A stretch of 64,000 bases of DNA. It comes from Fimbriimonadaceae bacterium (GTDB lineage: Bacteria; Armatimonadota; Fimbriimonadia; Fimbriimonadales; Fimbriimonadaceae). A program made the translations under genes and the position numbers. Shown here piece after piece: positions 43,485 to 51,748 of this stretch. The stretch covers positions 174,295 to 238,294 of the forward strand of contig JAHBTB010000003.1 of the NCBI GenBank assembly GCA_019638795.1, read 5' to 3'. The notes under the pieces are model-generated. The model searched no databases, was not told where the DNA came from, and saw only the letters and a program-made list of their open reading frames with translations. Position 1 is the first letter of the stretch. Each line of letters opens with the position of its first letter.

Positions 43485-45043
43485 CAGCCGTTCGCCGAGC
43501 GGAGGACCTTGGGTCGGTTCGCGTCATTGCCCAAGCGATAGCCCAGACCATAGACCGTCCGCGCGACCTTGGCCATCTTCTCAAAGTCGATCTTGCTGAC
43601 TTCGTCGCCCGGCCGGTGGTAGTCCACGTGCACGCCGTCGAACCAAAAGATGATGGGGATGCCCTTCACCGCGTAGTTGTAGTGGTCACTGCGGGTGAAG
43701 ATCGACTCGGGGTCGTTCGGCTCGTCGTAGTGGTAGTTGTACTTCAGCTTGTAGAGGTCGTTGTTGGCGGCGACGCTGGCATTGTACAAATCGTCGCTCA
43801 TACGCTTGCTCCCCACGACGTAGATCTCGTCGGGGCCGGTAAGCATCCGGTCCTCGGGGTCCGTGTCACCCGGAGCCTTGCTCCGACCGATCATGTCGAT
43901 GTTCAACTGGGCCACGACCTTTTCGAGGGGCACGGTCGGGTTGTTGGTGAAGTACTGGCTGCCCCACAGGCCCTTCTCTTCGCCGCAATGCCAGACAAAG
44001 AGCATGGAACGCTTCGGTTTGGGGCCGACGGCAAAGGCGTGGGCGATCTCAAGGATCGAGACCGTGCCCGAGCCGTCGTCGTCGGCTCCGTTGTTAATGC
44101 GGTCCACCCCGTTGTTGCTGATGCCGATGTGGTCCATGTGCGCGCCAAACGCGACATATTCCTTGCTGAGGACAGGGTCCGTCCCCGGGATGACCGCCAC
44201 GACGTTCTGGGTGTGCAGGGCGGGCGGGTTCATGACGACGTCGGCGTCGGCCTCGGCAGTGAGTTCGAACGGCCCGGGTTGCGGCGTGCTGGAGGCGACC
44301 AGCTTCGCGCCGTCGTCGCCGAGCACCTTGCTCATGGACTCCGGCTTGACCACCACGGTCGGGACTCCGCCAGACCGGGCCTGCATCGAGGCCCGCGACG
44401 GGGTCTTCCCAATCATTCGGTCCCATGAGACCAGGTCGACGTCGCTGGCGACGCGGACGACGCCGGTGGCGCCGAGTTTGGTCACCGCGTCATCCGGGGA
44501 CAGGTAGTCGACGCCCGACTTGCCGTTGCGCATCAACTGGCGGAAGCCGCGGGGGTTGCCCCCCGCCACGACGATCACCTTCCCTTTGACGTCCATGCCC
44601 TTGTAGGGGTCGATGTTCTCGGACTTGATCATCCATCCCTGACCGACAAAGACCATCTTGCCGTGGAACTTGCCGGTGGCACCGGTGGCGACAAAGTCGT
44701 CGCCAAACTTCAGGTCGTGCCCGGCGATTTTGCAGGTCGTCCGGGTTGCGTCCGCCACGGCCGCCCCCAGGGCGATGTGCTGGAAGTACGTGCCGTTGTC
44801 TCCGGCCGGTTTGACCCCCCACAGCTTCAATTGGGTGCTGATGTAGAGCGCGGTGATGTCGAGTCCCCGAGACGGTGTGTCGCGCCCCTCCATCAGGTCG
44901 TCGGCGACGAGTTCGAGGTGGGCACGGAGGCGGGACGGGGTGATGGCGGTCGGTTCGCCATAGAGGCCGTCAAGACCAGCGACGGCCGGGCATGAGGCGA
45001 CGACAGCGACGGCGAGGAGTGCGACGGGTGCGCGGTGGACCAT
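43484..45043 (-). CDS. M28-family zinc aminopeptidase-like lipoprotein
   Basis: The 519-aa protein has a signal ending in VVASC, a possible lipobox at Cys18. The metal-binding residues of M28 are all seen: His and Asp in FGAHMDHIG and NNGADDDGSG, Glu-Glu in WHCGEEKGLWGS, Asp in LNIDMIGR, and His in HVDYHRPGDEV. A PA domain (~140-260) is inserted, as in secreted aminopeptidases. It heads the long minus-strand run (dxr, rseP and others). Confidence 0.9.
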   Translation of the reverse strand: MVHRAPVALLAVAVVASCPAVAGLDGLYGEPTAITPSRLRAHLELVADDLMEGRDTPSRGLDITALYISTQLKLWGVKPAGDNGTYFQHIALGAAVADATRTTCKIAGHDLKFGDDFVATGATGKFHGKMVFVGQGWMIKSENIDPYKGMDVKGKVIVVAGGNPRGFRQLMRNGKSGVDYLSPDDAVTKLGATGVVRVASDVDLVSWDRMIGKTPSRASMQARSGGVPTVVVKPESMSKVLGDDGAKLVASSTPQPGPFELTAEADADVVMNPPALHTQNVVAVIPGTDPVLSKEYVAFGAHMDHIGISNNGVDRINNGADDDGSGTVSILEIAHAFAVGPKPKRSMLFVWHCGEEKGLWGSQYFTNNPTVPLEKVVAQLNIDMIGRSKAPGDTDPEDRMLTGPDEIYVVGSKRMSDDLYNASVAANNDLYKLKYNYHYDEPNDPESIFTRSDHYNYAVKGIPIIFWFDGVHVDYHRPGDEVSKIDFEKMAKVARTVYGLGYRLGNDANRPKVLRSANG

Positions 45044-45054
45044 GGCTTCAGGGA

Positions 45055-45060
45055 ACTATA
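45055..45060 (-). promoter_or_regulatory. -10 box TATAGT for the M28 peptidase operon
   Basis: TATAGT, preceded by TG, lies 11 bp before the ATG at 45043 on the minus strand, implying a leader of only a few bases. No -35 box is visible. Confidence 0.4.
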
Positions 45061-45129
45061 CATGTGCGAGGCCCCGCTCCTCGCGGTTTTGTGGTGAAAT
45101 GAGATTCGCCCTGGCAAGAGCAGCCCGAC

Positions 45130-46023
45130 ATGGACCCGAACAAGACTCAGATGGGGTCGGCGCCGGTCGCCGACCCGAACCGGACCCAAATGGGTTCCGT
45201 CCTTGACCCCAACCGCACGATCATGGGGGTTGGGCCCAGCATCAACGCCACCCAAACGATCAAGCCGGTCCAGTGCCCGGTCTGCAAGTCGTTCAATCCG
45301 CCTGGGACGGCCTGGTGCGTCGACTGCGGGTTGATCTTCGAACTGGCCCTTGACGGCGACGCCTTCGGCGCGCCCGCCGTCCAACTGCCCGTCCTCGTCG
45401 ATGCCAACGGCCGCGAACACGTCCTGCGGCCGGGGGACAACGTCGTCGGCCGACAGGGTGACGTCTTGGTCGAGGACACCCGCGTCAGCCGTCAGCACGC
45501 CCGGGTGACCCTGGACGGGCCGGTTGTCACGGTCGAAGACCTCGGCAGCACCAACGGCACGTCGGTCGGTGGCACGCGCCTCGGCCCCGGAGAAAAGAAG
45601 ACCCTGGGCAACGGGGACAAGGTGAGCCTGGGCGGCTTTGAACTGACCGTCAGCATGCCGGGCGAGACGAACAAGACCCTCGCCGCTATGGGCGGCAAGA
45701 CCAGCGCGATGCAGGCCGCCCCCACCACAAACACGGCGGTGGTCTGGCTAGTCCTGCCTGACAGCGAAATTCCCCTGGGGTTGGGGACCCACGTCTTCGG
45801 GCGCAAGAGCGACAACACCGTCGTCATCGCCGACCCTTATGTCAGCGGGAGGCACGGCGAGATCGAAGTCACGGAGTCGGAGGTCTGGCTGACCGACACC
45901 GGGTCGACCAACGGCACCCTGCTCAACGGCGCCAAGCTGAACCCCGGCCAAAGAGTCCAACTGACCAAGGACGATGTCGTCAAGCTCGGCGCCGTCGAGG
46001 TCCGCGTCCGGTTCAGGTCGTGA
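45130..46023 (+). CDS. double-FHA protein with zinc ribbon and three TQM-type motifs
   Basis: The 297-aa protein has an N-terminal tail with three copies of DPN[KR]T[QI]MG (Thr6, Thr19, Thr30), then a C4 zinc ribbon (Cys49, 52, 63, 66), then two FHA domains (~90-165 and ~215-295; VSRQHARVTL / DLGSTNGTSVGG and VSGRHGEIEV / DTGSTNGTLLNG). FHA domains bind phosphothreonine. The repeated tail Thr suggest kinase sites that the FHA domains bind, as in GarA-type switches. It is coupled to a PP2C phosphatase by overlap. No kinase gene is in the window. Confidence 0.85.
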   Translation: MDPNKTQMGSAPVADPNRTQMGSVLDPNRTIMGVGPSINATQTIKPVQCPVCKSFNPPGTAWCVDCGLIFELALDGDAFGAPAVQLPVLVDANGREHVLRPGDNVVGRQGDVLVEDTRVSRQHARVTLDGPVVTVEDLGSTNGTSVGGTRLGPGEKKTLGNGDKVSLGGFELTVSMPGETNKTLAAMGGKTSAMQAAPTTNTAVVWLVLPDSEIPLGLGTHVFGRKSDNTVVIADPYVSGRHGEIEVTESEVWLTDTGSTNGTLLNGAKLNPGQRVQLTKDDVVKLGAVEVRVRFRS

Positions 46024-46847
46024 CGATGGAAGAGATCACCGCCGAGTTCGCCCCCGACCAGTTGGTCGCCCCGGTCGTCCTCCACCACCGCCCCGTCGTC
46101 ACGGTGGGGGCGAAGTCCGACATGGGCCGCGTACGCGAGAACAACGAGGACAAGCACGAGTTCTTTGTCCCCGAAACGGAACAGGAAGTCGCCGCCAAGG
46201 GCCTTGTCTTCGTCGTCTGCGACGGTATGGGCGGGCACGAGGCGGGACAAATCGCCAGCGAAATGGCGACGAAGACCTTCATCGACGTCTATCGCAACCA
46301 TACGGCGGAGACCGAAGCCGCCCTGCGCGGCGCGGTCGCGGCGGCCAACCGGTTCGTCCACGACGTCGGCCGCTCGGTGCCGTCACGGCGCGGCATGGGT
46401 TCCACCCTTTCCGCCCTCGTCCTCCTTCAGGACCAGGGGTACATTGCCCAGGTCGGCGACTCGCGGGTCTACCGGCTCCGAGACGGCGAGACCCAGCAAT
46501 TGACGGTCGACCACACCTGGGTCGAGGAGACGGTGCGGGCAGGCATGATGGACCGGGCCTCCGCCGAAGCAAGTCCGTACCGCCATATGATCACCCGGGC
46601 CATCGGGCCCGAGCCTGACGTCATCCCCGACATCTTCCAGATGACCCTGGTAAGGGGCGACGTCTTCATGCTGTGCTCTGACGGCGTCACCAACCACGTG
46701 GGGGACGCCGAGATCCACCAGTTGCTAGCTGACCACGGCCCCAGCGAGGCGGCATGGCGGCTTGTCGGTGCCGCCTTGGTCGGCGGCGGGTCGGACAACG
46801 CGACCGTCGTCGTCGTCAGAGTCGACGACGTGGTCGAGGTGTCCTAG
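46020..46847 (+). CDS. PP2C-family protein serine/threonine phosphatase
   Basis: The 275-aa protein has all PP2C motifs: VRENNEDKHEF, VVCDGMGGHEAG, GMGSTLSALVLL, VGDSRVYRLRDG, MLCSDGVTNHV and GSDNATVVVV. The Asp in these bind two metal ions. A GTG at 46020 overlaps the FHA stop as GTGA; the ATG at 46026 is an alternative. It probably reverses phosphorylation of the FHA partner. Its stop shares CTAG with the convergent deoC. Confidence 0.93.
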   Translation: MTMEEITAEFAPDQLVAPVVLHHRPVVTVGAKSDMGRVRENNEDKHEFFVPETEQEVAAKGLVFVVCDGMGGHEAGQIASEMATKTFIDVYRNHTAETEAALRGAVAAANRFVHDVGRSVPSRRGMGSTLSALVLLQDQGYIAQVGDSRVYRLRDGETQQLTVDHTWVEETVRAGMMDRASAEASPYRHMITRAIGPEPDVIPDIFQMTLVRGDVFMLCSDGVTNHVGDAEIHQLLADHGPSEAAWRLVGAALVGGGSDNATVVVVRVDDVVEVS

Positions 46848-47560
46848 TACCCCGCCGACGCGCTGAGCCCGATAGGTTCCATGCCGAGTTCGACGCGCCA
46901 AGCGTCGAGCACTTCGGCGGTGCGAGACATGCCGACCCGGGTCACGCCCATGTCGTGGCACTGCTTGAGGGTCGCAAGGTCACGGACTCCGCCGGCCGCC
47001 TTCACCTGCACCGGGGCCCGGCAATGCTTGAGCATGAGGGTCAGGTCCTCGACCGTCGCCCCACCCGAGGCGAACCCTGTCGAGGTCTTGGCCCAGTCCG
47101 CCCCGACCTCGTTGCAGACATGGCACAACCGCACCTTCTCGTCATCGTCCAGAAGAGCGTTTTCGAAGATGACCTTGACCTTTTGCCGGGCGGCATGGAC
47201 GAGGTCGACCACGGCCCGGACGTCGTGCTTCACCTCGTCCCACCGGCCGCTCTTGACCAGGTTGACGTTGACGACCATGTCGAGTTCTTCCCCGCCGTCT
47301 GCCAGGGCCCTCTGGGCCTCATAAACCTTGACGTCGGTCCTTTGGCCGCCGTGGGGAAACCCGACCGTCGTGCTGGCCTTGACCCCGGTGCCCTCAAGCC
47401 GAGAAGCGGCCCGCTCCAGGTAATGGGGCATGATGCAGACGCTGGCGCACCCGTAGGCCACCGCCGTCTCCAAGCCCGACTCCAGTTCGTCCACCGTCAG
47501 GGACGGCTGGAGCAACGCGTGGTCGATCATCTTGGCGAGGCTTTCGTACGTACCGGCCAC
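46844..47560 (-). CDS. deoC: deoxyribose-phosphate aldolase
   Basis: The TIM-barrel aldolase has Schiff-base Lys158 in ADWAKTSTGF and Lys187 in VQVKAAGGVRD, with KVIFENALL and MVVNVNLVKSG strands. It splits deoxyribose-5-phosphate into acetaldehyde and glyceraldehyde-3-phosphate. I choose the GTG at 47560 (238 aa), six bases after GGGGAG; a TTG at 47566 overlapping the upstream stop is the alternative. Stop codon shared with PP2C as CTAG. Confidence 0.93.
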   Translation of the reverse strand: MAGTYESLAKMIDHALLQPSLTVDELESGLETAVAYGCASVCIMPHYLERAASRLEGTGVKASTTVGFPHGGQRTDVKVYEAQRALADGGEELDMVVNVNLVKSGRWDEVKHDVRAVVDLVHAARQKVKVIFENALLDDDEKVRLCHVCNEVGADWAKTSTGFASGGATVEDLTLMLKHCRAPVQVKAAGGVRDLATLKQCHDMGVTRVGMSRTAEVLDAWRVELGMEPIGLSASAGY

Positions 47561-47562
47561 CC

Positions 47563-50223
47563 TCAACTCCCCTTCAAAGGCAGGACTTCGAACTTGCCTT
47601 CCGCCTTGTGTTCACCCAGGGTCAGTTTGACGGTGTAGACGCCGGGCCTGACGTTCATCTGCTGAAGCATCGGCTCCTCGCCCTTGTCCGCCAACTGCAG
47701 CCACTTCTCCGGCACCAGGTCCCAGGTGACCCGGTTGTAGCCTGGCGCCCCTGATCCGCTGAGCGACTTCACCGGATTGCCGCCCGCGTCTTCGATGGAG
47801 ACCTTGATGTCCTCGCCCTGGTACTCGCCGACCCAGTAGTCGATACGGACTCCGGTCGGGGGATTGGCCGCCCGGAACACCTTGTGTGTCCAAAGGCCGG
47901 GATAGTCGATGAAGTACTGCGGCCGCGCCGGTGGGGTCTTGAAGAGGTGGAGCGGCGACGCCAGGACCTCGGGGGTGAGTTCGCTGATCCAGGCCGCCCC
48001 GTCTAGTATCCAAATGGAGCGCCCGTGGGTGCCCAAGACCAGGTCGGTCTCGCGCGGATGCTGCTGGATGTCGTCCACCGGGACGGTGGGCAGGGCCTTG
48101 CCTCGCATGTCGACCCACGACGTACCTCGGTCGAGGCTCAAGTACACCGCCTTCTCGGTCCCCACGTAAAGGACGTCGGGGTTCGACCGGTCCTCCCGGA
48201 CGCACTTCACGCTCCGGCCCTTGGGTAGGTCACTGGTGATGTCACGCCAAGTCCGGCCGTAGTCGTCGGTGGCCAGCACCAGGGGGTCCATGTTGTCACT
48301 GCGGTGCCCGTCGACGCTCACGTAGGCACGGCCTTTGGCGTGGTGACTGGCCTCGATGCGGCTGATGTACAGCCCTCCCACTTGAGCCGGGGTGACGTTG
48401 GCCCAAGCCTTGCCGTCGTCAACGGTCACGTGGACCAGGCCGTCGTCGGAACCGGCCCAAAGGACGCCCTTCTCGACCGGCGACTCGGCCAGGCTCACCA
48501 AGGTGCAGTGCGCCTCCGCCTTGCTACCTTCGGTGTCCATCTTTGCCGGGTCGTTGGTGGTGAGGTCGGGGCTGATGCAGGCCCACCGCGCTCCGCGTCC
48601 GGTGAGCTTGAAGACCTTGTTACCTGCGTGGTAGATGACGCTGCCGTCGTGGGGGCTGATGAAGAACGGCGAGTTCCAGTTGTAGCGGTGACGTGACTCG
48701 CCTTCCCTGGCCTCGGGGCTCAGATACCGCTTGTCGCCCGTGGCGATGTTGACCCGGGTGATGTGCCCGCCTTGCCATTCGGCGTACACCACGTCATGGT
48801 CTTCGGTGTCGAAAGCGGCATGGAAACCGTCGCCCCAGAACACGTCGTACCAGTCAGCGTTTGAGATGCTGGTCGCGGGGACTTTCTGGCTGTCGTCCTT
48901 CGGTTGGAGTTTGTTAGTCGCGCTGGGCCCGACCCACGTGCCGTTGTCCTGGAGGCCGCCGATGATCCGGTATGGCTCCGACATGTCGAGGCCAAGGTTG
49001 TAGAACTGTCCCGTCGCCATGGTGTTCAGGAAGTCCCAAGTCGCTCCTTTGTCAAAGCTCTGGTACACGCCGCCGTCGGTGCCGATGACGAGGTGGTCGC
49101 TGTCGACCGGGCTCACCAAAATCGCGTGGTGGTCGGCGTGCAAGATGTTGCAGACCCCAGAGCGGAACGTGTCGCCGCCGTCGTCGCTGACCTCGGTCGT
49201 CCATCCGAGCATGTAGACGCGGCTGTCGTCCTTGGGGTCGAACTTGACCTTGCTGAAATAGAACGCCCGGGGTGACCGGTGACTCTTCCGCACCCAAGTC
49301 GCGCCTCCGTCGTCGCTGCGGAAGACGCCCCCGCCGCGCATCCGGTCGTCGCGGATCGAGTTGGCCCCGTCCTGGGTGCTCTCGACGACAGCGACCAGCT
49401 TCTTGGTGTCACCAGCATAGATGTCCAAGCCGATCCGACCGGTCGCTCCGGGCAATCCGCCGGCGAGCTTCTTCCACGTCTTGCCCCCGTCCGTGCTCTT
49501 GTAGATCCCGCCCTCCGGACCGCCGCTCCGGAAACTCCACGCCGTTCGTCGGCGGTCGTACATTGCCGCATAGACCGTGTCCGGCTCCTTGGGGTCGAGG
49601 ATGACGTCGCAACACCCGGTCTGGTCGTTGATCTGGAGCACCGGCGTCCACGTGGCCCCGCCGTCGACGGTCTTGTAGAGGCCCCGGGTCGCATTCGCGC
49701 CCCACAGGTGGCCCAGAGCGGCCACGTAACAAACGTCCGGGTCGCGGGGGTCGACGGCCAACCGCGGGATGTCGTGGCTGTCCTCCAGGCCGAGGTGCGT
49801 CCACGTCTTGCCGCCGTCGGTGCTCCGGTAGACCCCGTGGCCCCAACTGCTGGAGTTGCGACCGTTGCCTTCGCCCGTGCCGACCCAGACGATCTTGCCC
49901 CGACCCTGCTTCTTCCGGTCATCCTTGGCGGTCGCCCTGTCCCAACCCTTCCAATCGACCGGCGCGTCGCAACAGACGACACTGCCGACCGAACTCGTCT
50001 CCTCCTTCTCAAAGACGGGTTCAAACGTCGTGCCCATGTTGGTGGTGCGCCAGAGGCCCCCAGACGCATAGGCGACGTAGTAAGTCTTGGTGTCACCGGG
50101 CTTGAAGCAGAGGTCGGCGACCCGACCTCCCATGCTGGCCGGGCCGATGCTCCGCCAGGGGAGGCGTTTGAGGTCGTCGGAAGTCAGGCGGCGCGATGGG
50201 GTGTCGGGGACTTTGCGCGGCAT
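47563..50223 (-). CDS. VPS10/BNR-repeat propeller protein without signal peptide
   Basis: From the ATG at 50223 the protein is 886 aa and begins MPRKVPDTPSRRLTSDD with no export signal. It carries many Asp-box motifs (STDGGKTW, TVDGGATW, SDDGGATW, TVDDGKAW, LDRGTSW) and a C-terminal domain like the relative at 23973-26648, including GYNRVTWDLVPEKW. It probably forms beta-propellers. It precedes deoC with an overlapping stop. Open frame upstream to 50364 overlaps the next gene and is not used. Confidence 0.8.
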   Translation of the reverse strand: MPRKVPDTPSRRLTSDDLKRLPWRSIGPASMGGRVADLCFKPGDTKTYYVAYASGGLWRTTNMGTTFEPVFEKEETSSVGSVVCCDAPVDWKGWDRATAKDDRKKQGRGKIVWVGTGEGNGRNSSSWGHGVYRSTDGGKTWTHLGLEDSHDIPRLAVDPRDPDVCYVAALGHLWGANATRGLYKTVDGGATWTPVLQINDQTGCCDVILDPKEPDTVYAAMYDRRRTAWSFRSGGPEGGIYKSTDGGKTWKKLAGGLPGATGRIGLDIYAGDTKKLVAVVESTQDGANSIRDDRMRGGGVFRSDDGGATWVRKSHRSPRAFYFSKVKFDPKDDSRVYMLGWTTEVSDDGGDTFRSGVCNILHADHHAILVSPVDSDHLVIGTDGGVYQSFDKGATWDFLNTMATGQFYNLGLDMSEPYRIIGGLQDNGTWVGPSATNKLQPKDDSQKVPATSISNADWYDVFWGDGFHAAFDTEDHDVVYAEWQGGHITRVNIATGDKRYLSPEAREGESRHRYNWNSPFFISPHDGSVIYHAGNKVFKLTGRGARWACISPDLTTNDPAKMDTEGSKAEAHCTLVSLAESPVEKGVLWAGSDDGLVHVTVDDGKAWANVTPAQVGGLYISRIEASHHAKGRAYVSVDGHRSDNMDPLVLATDDYGRTWRDITSDLPKGRSVKCVREDRSNPDVLYVGTEKAVYLSLDRGTSWVDMRGKALPTVPVDDIQQHPRETDLVLGTHGRSIWILDGAAWISELTPEVLASPLHLFKTPPARPQYFIDYPGLWTHKVFRAANPPTGVRIDYWVGEYQGEDIKVSIEDAGGNPVKSLSGSGAPGYNRVTWDLVPEKWLQLADKGEEPMLQQMNVRPGVYTVKLTLGEHKAEGKFEVLPLKGS

Positions 50224-50278
50224 GCCTGGCAGTATAGCCAGGGCCCGGCCCCTTGTCGGCACGTGGGCGCCCGCCCGT

Positions 50279-50767
50279 TCAGACGATCTGGTTGTGGCCG
50301 ATCCGCCCGGCCATACGCCGCCGCAGCGCGGCCTCGCGGTCGGCGCACCAATAGCCGCAGTCAAGCTCTAGGAAGACGCTGGTGTAGGGCACCTGCAGCG
50401 TGGACTTGACCATCAACACTTTGAAGGCCCGCGAAGTCTGGTCTAGGCGTGCGAGGATCTCCTCGTGCGGTGCGGTCCGCGTCTCGACCCCCTTCAGCCC
50501 GGCGGCGATGGCCCGGCGGCACTCCTCGACCCCCTTGGCGGCCGCCTCCTCGACCAGTTCGAGTTCGGCGTCCAGCCAGGCGACCGGTTTGACTTGGCTG
50601 CCTAGGCTCTTGAGGACAAAGGAGAGCACGTCAGGAAGTGACGCCTCGGCGAGCACGACGTCATATCCCGGCGACGACGAGACCGGCATGGCCGCGTCAC
50701 CGACGACGATCCAGTTGCGGTGCCCGAAGGACTTCCCCGCCTCGGCGACTGTCTCTTGCCAAGTCAT
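50279..50767 (-). CDS. RbsD/FucU-like protein
   Basis: The 162-aa protein begins with a FGHRNWIVVGDAAMP segment, matching the LGHGD.I.I.DA..P start of D-ribose pyranase/L-fucose mutarotase proteins, and ends in YTSVFLELDCGYWCADREAA. Members interconvert sugar anomers. The usual C-terminal YaN..L is not exact, so the substrate is unknown. An independent small gene between the propeller and USP genes. Confidence 0.5.
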   Translation of the reverse strand: MTWQETVAEAGKSFGHRNWIVVGDAAMPVSSSPGYDVVLAEASLPDVLSFVLKSLGSQVKPVAWLDAELELVEEAAAKGVEECRRAIAAGLKGVETRTAPHEEILARLDQTSRAFKVLMVKSTLQVPYTSVFLELDCGYWCADREAALRRRMAGRIGHNQIV

Positions 50768-50803
50768 GGGGGCTATTGTGCCCTACCGGCCCGGCGGCCG
50801 TCC

Positions 50804-51625
50804 TCAGACCGAAGCGCCCGGGACACGCATGACAAGCACGTTGTGCTCGGTATGGGCGACCTCGTTGAACGAGACACTGCCGAGCAACGCCCGCTCGATA
50901 AAGCTGTGGCCTGCCGCGCCGACCACGAGAAGGTCACCGGGCCCCATCGCCTCGCGCACCGCTTGGCTGAGCTGGTGGTCGACGAGGCTGGAGGTGACCG
51001 GGCAGCCCAGGTCGCTGAACAAACCTTTGAAGTCCTCTATCTCCTGTCGCGCGTCCAAGTCGGCGTCGGTGAGGGCGTGAAGGAGGTGCACTTCACCGAC
51101 TCCGGTGGGCCCCCAACTGACAAACTGCCGGGCGCAGGCCGCGTTGTAGGCCGACAGGTCGGTCGCCCACACGACGCGCAAGGGCCCGGGTTTGATGTCG
51201 CCCTTCCCCACGAGGACGCTGGTCGGGCAATGGACGGCCAAGTAGCGCGTGACACTACCGAGGAACAGGTTGGCCAAGAACCCCTTCTTCTCCGCCCCAA
51301 GGACGACCAGGGAGATCTCCTTCTCGTCAGCGTACTGGGCCAACTCCGTGCCGGGGTCGCCCAAGAGGACGACCTTTTCCCGCACCGCCATGCTCGCGCC
51401 GAGCTTGGCGGCCGCCTCGTCGTTGTGGTGCTCGGCGTCCTGGACAAAAGAACTTGTCAAGTCGTACAGGGGGTGCCCGGGCGTGAGTCCGGGAAGACCT
51501 TCGGAGACGGCTGGCTCGACGACATGGACCAGCGTGGTCTGCAGGTCGACCGGGGCGAGTCGGGTGACAATGGCGGCACCCCGCTCATACAACCCGCGAA
51601 AATCGACGCCCACCGCGCATTTCAT
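50804..51625 (-). CDS. tandem universal stress protein
   Basis: From the ATG at 51625 (MKCAVGVDFRG, 273 aa) the protein has two UspA domains. Both keep the ATP-binding loop G-x2-G-x9-G[ST]: GAEKKGFLANLFLGSV in the first and GAAGHSFIERALLGSV in the second. USPs bind ATP and respond to stress. It is divergent from the subtilase gene, with an inverted repeat between them. Confidence 0.9.
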   Translation of the reverse strand: MKCAVGVDFRGLYERGAAIVTRLAPVDLQTTLVHVVEPAVSEGLPGLTPGHPLYDLTSSFVQDAEHHNDEAAAKLGASMAVREKVVLLGDPGTELAQYADEKEISLVVLGAEKKGFLANLFLGSVTRYLAVHCPTSVLVGKGDIKPGPLRVVWATDLSAYNAACARQFVSWGPTGVGEVHLLHALTDADLDARQEIEDFKGLFSDLGCPVTSSLVDHQLSQAVREAMGPGDLLVVGAAGHSFIERALLGSVSFNEVAHTEHNVLVMRVPGASV

Positions 51626-51661
51626 AGTGGTTTGAGCATACATGGTGGTCAAGAAACCACT
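51626..51661. promoter_or_regulatory. inverted repeat between usp and subtilase genes
   Basis: Perfect 8-bp arms AGTGGTTT (51626-51633) and AAACCACT (51654-51661) separated by 20 bp, directly upstream of the universal stress gene. It may be a regulator site for the stress gene. Confidence 0.35.
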
Positions 51662-51702
51662 TGGGGCGAACCCTGCACGGGAAGCCGGACGTCGTCATTA
51701 TG

Positions 51703-51708
51703 TATACT
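51703..51708 (+). promoter_or_regulatory. -10-like TATACT of the subtilase gene
   Basis: TATACT preceded by TG, in an AT-rich island 40 bp upstream of the ATG at 51749. A -35 consensus is not evident. Confidence 0.35.
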
Positions 51709-51748
51709 CAGGGGCGGACGTGTCGTGCGTCCTGCTGGAGTCGGGAAT

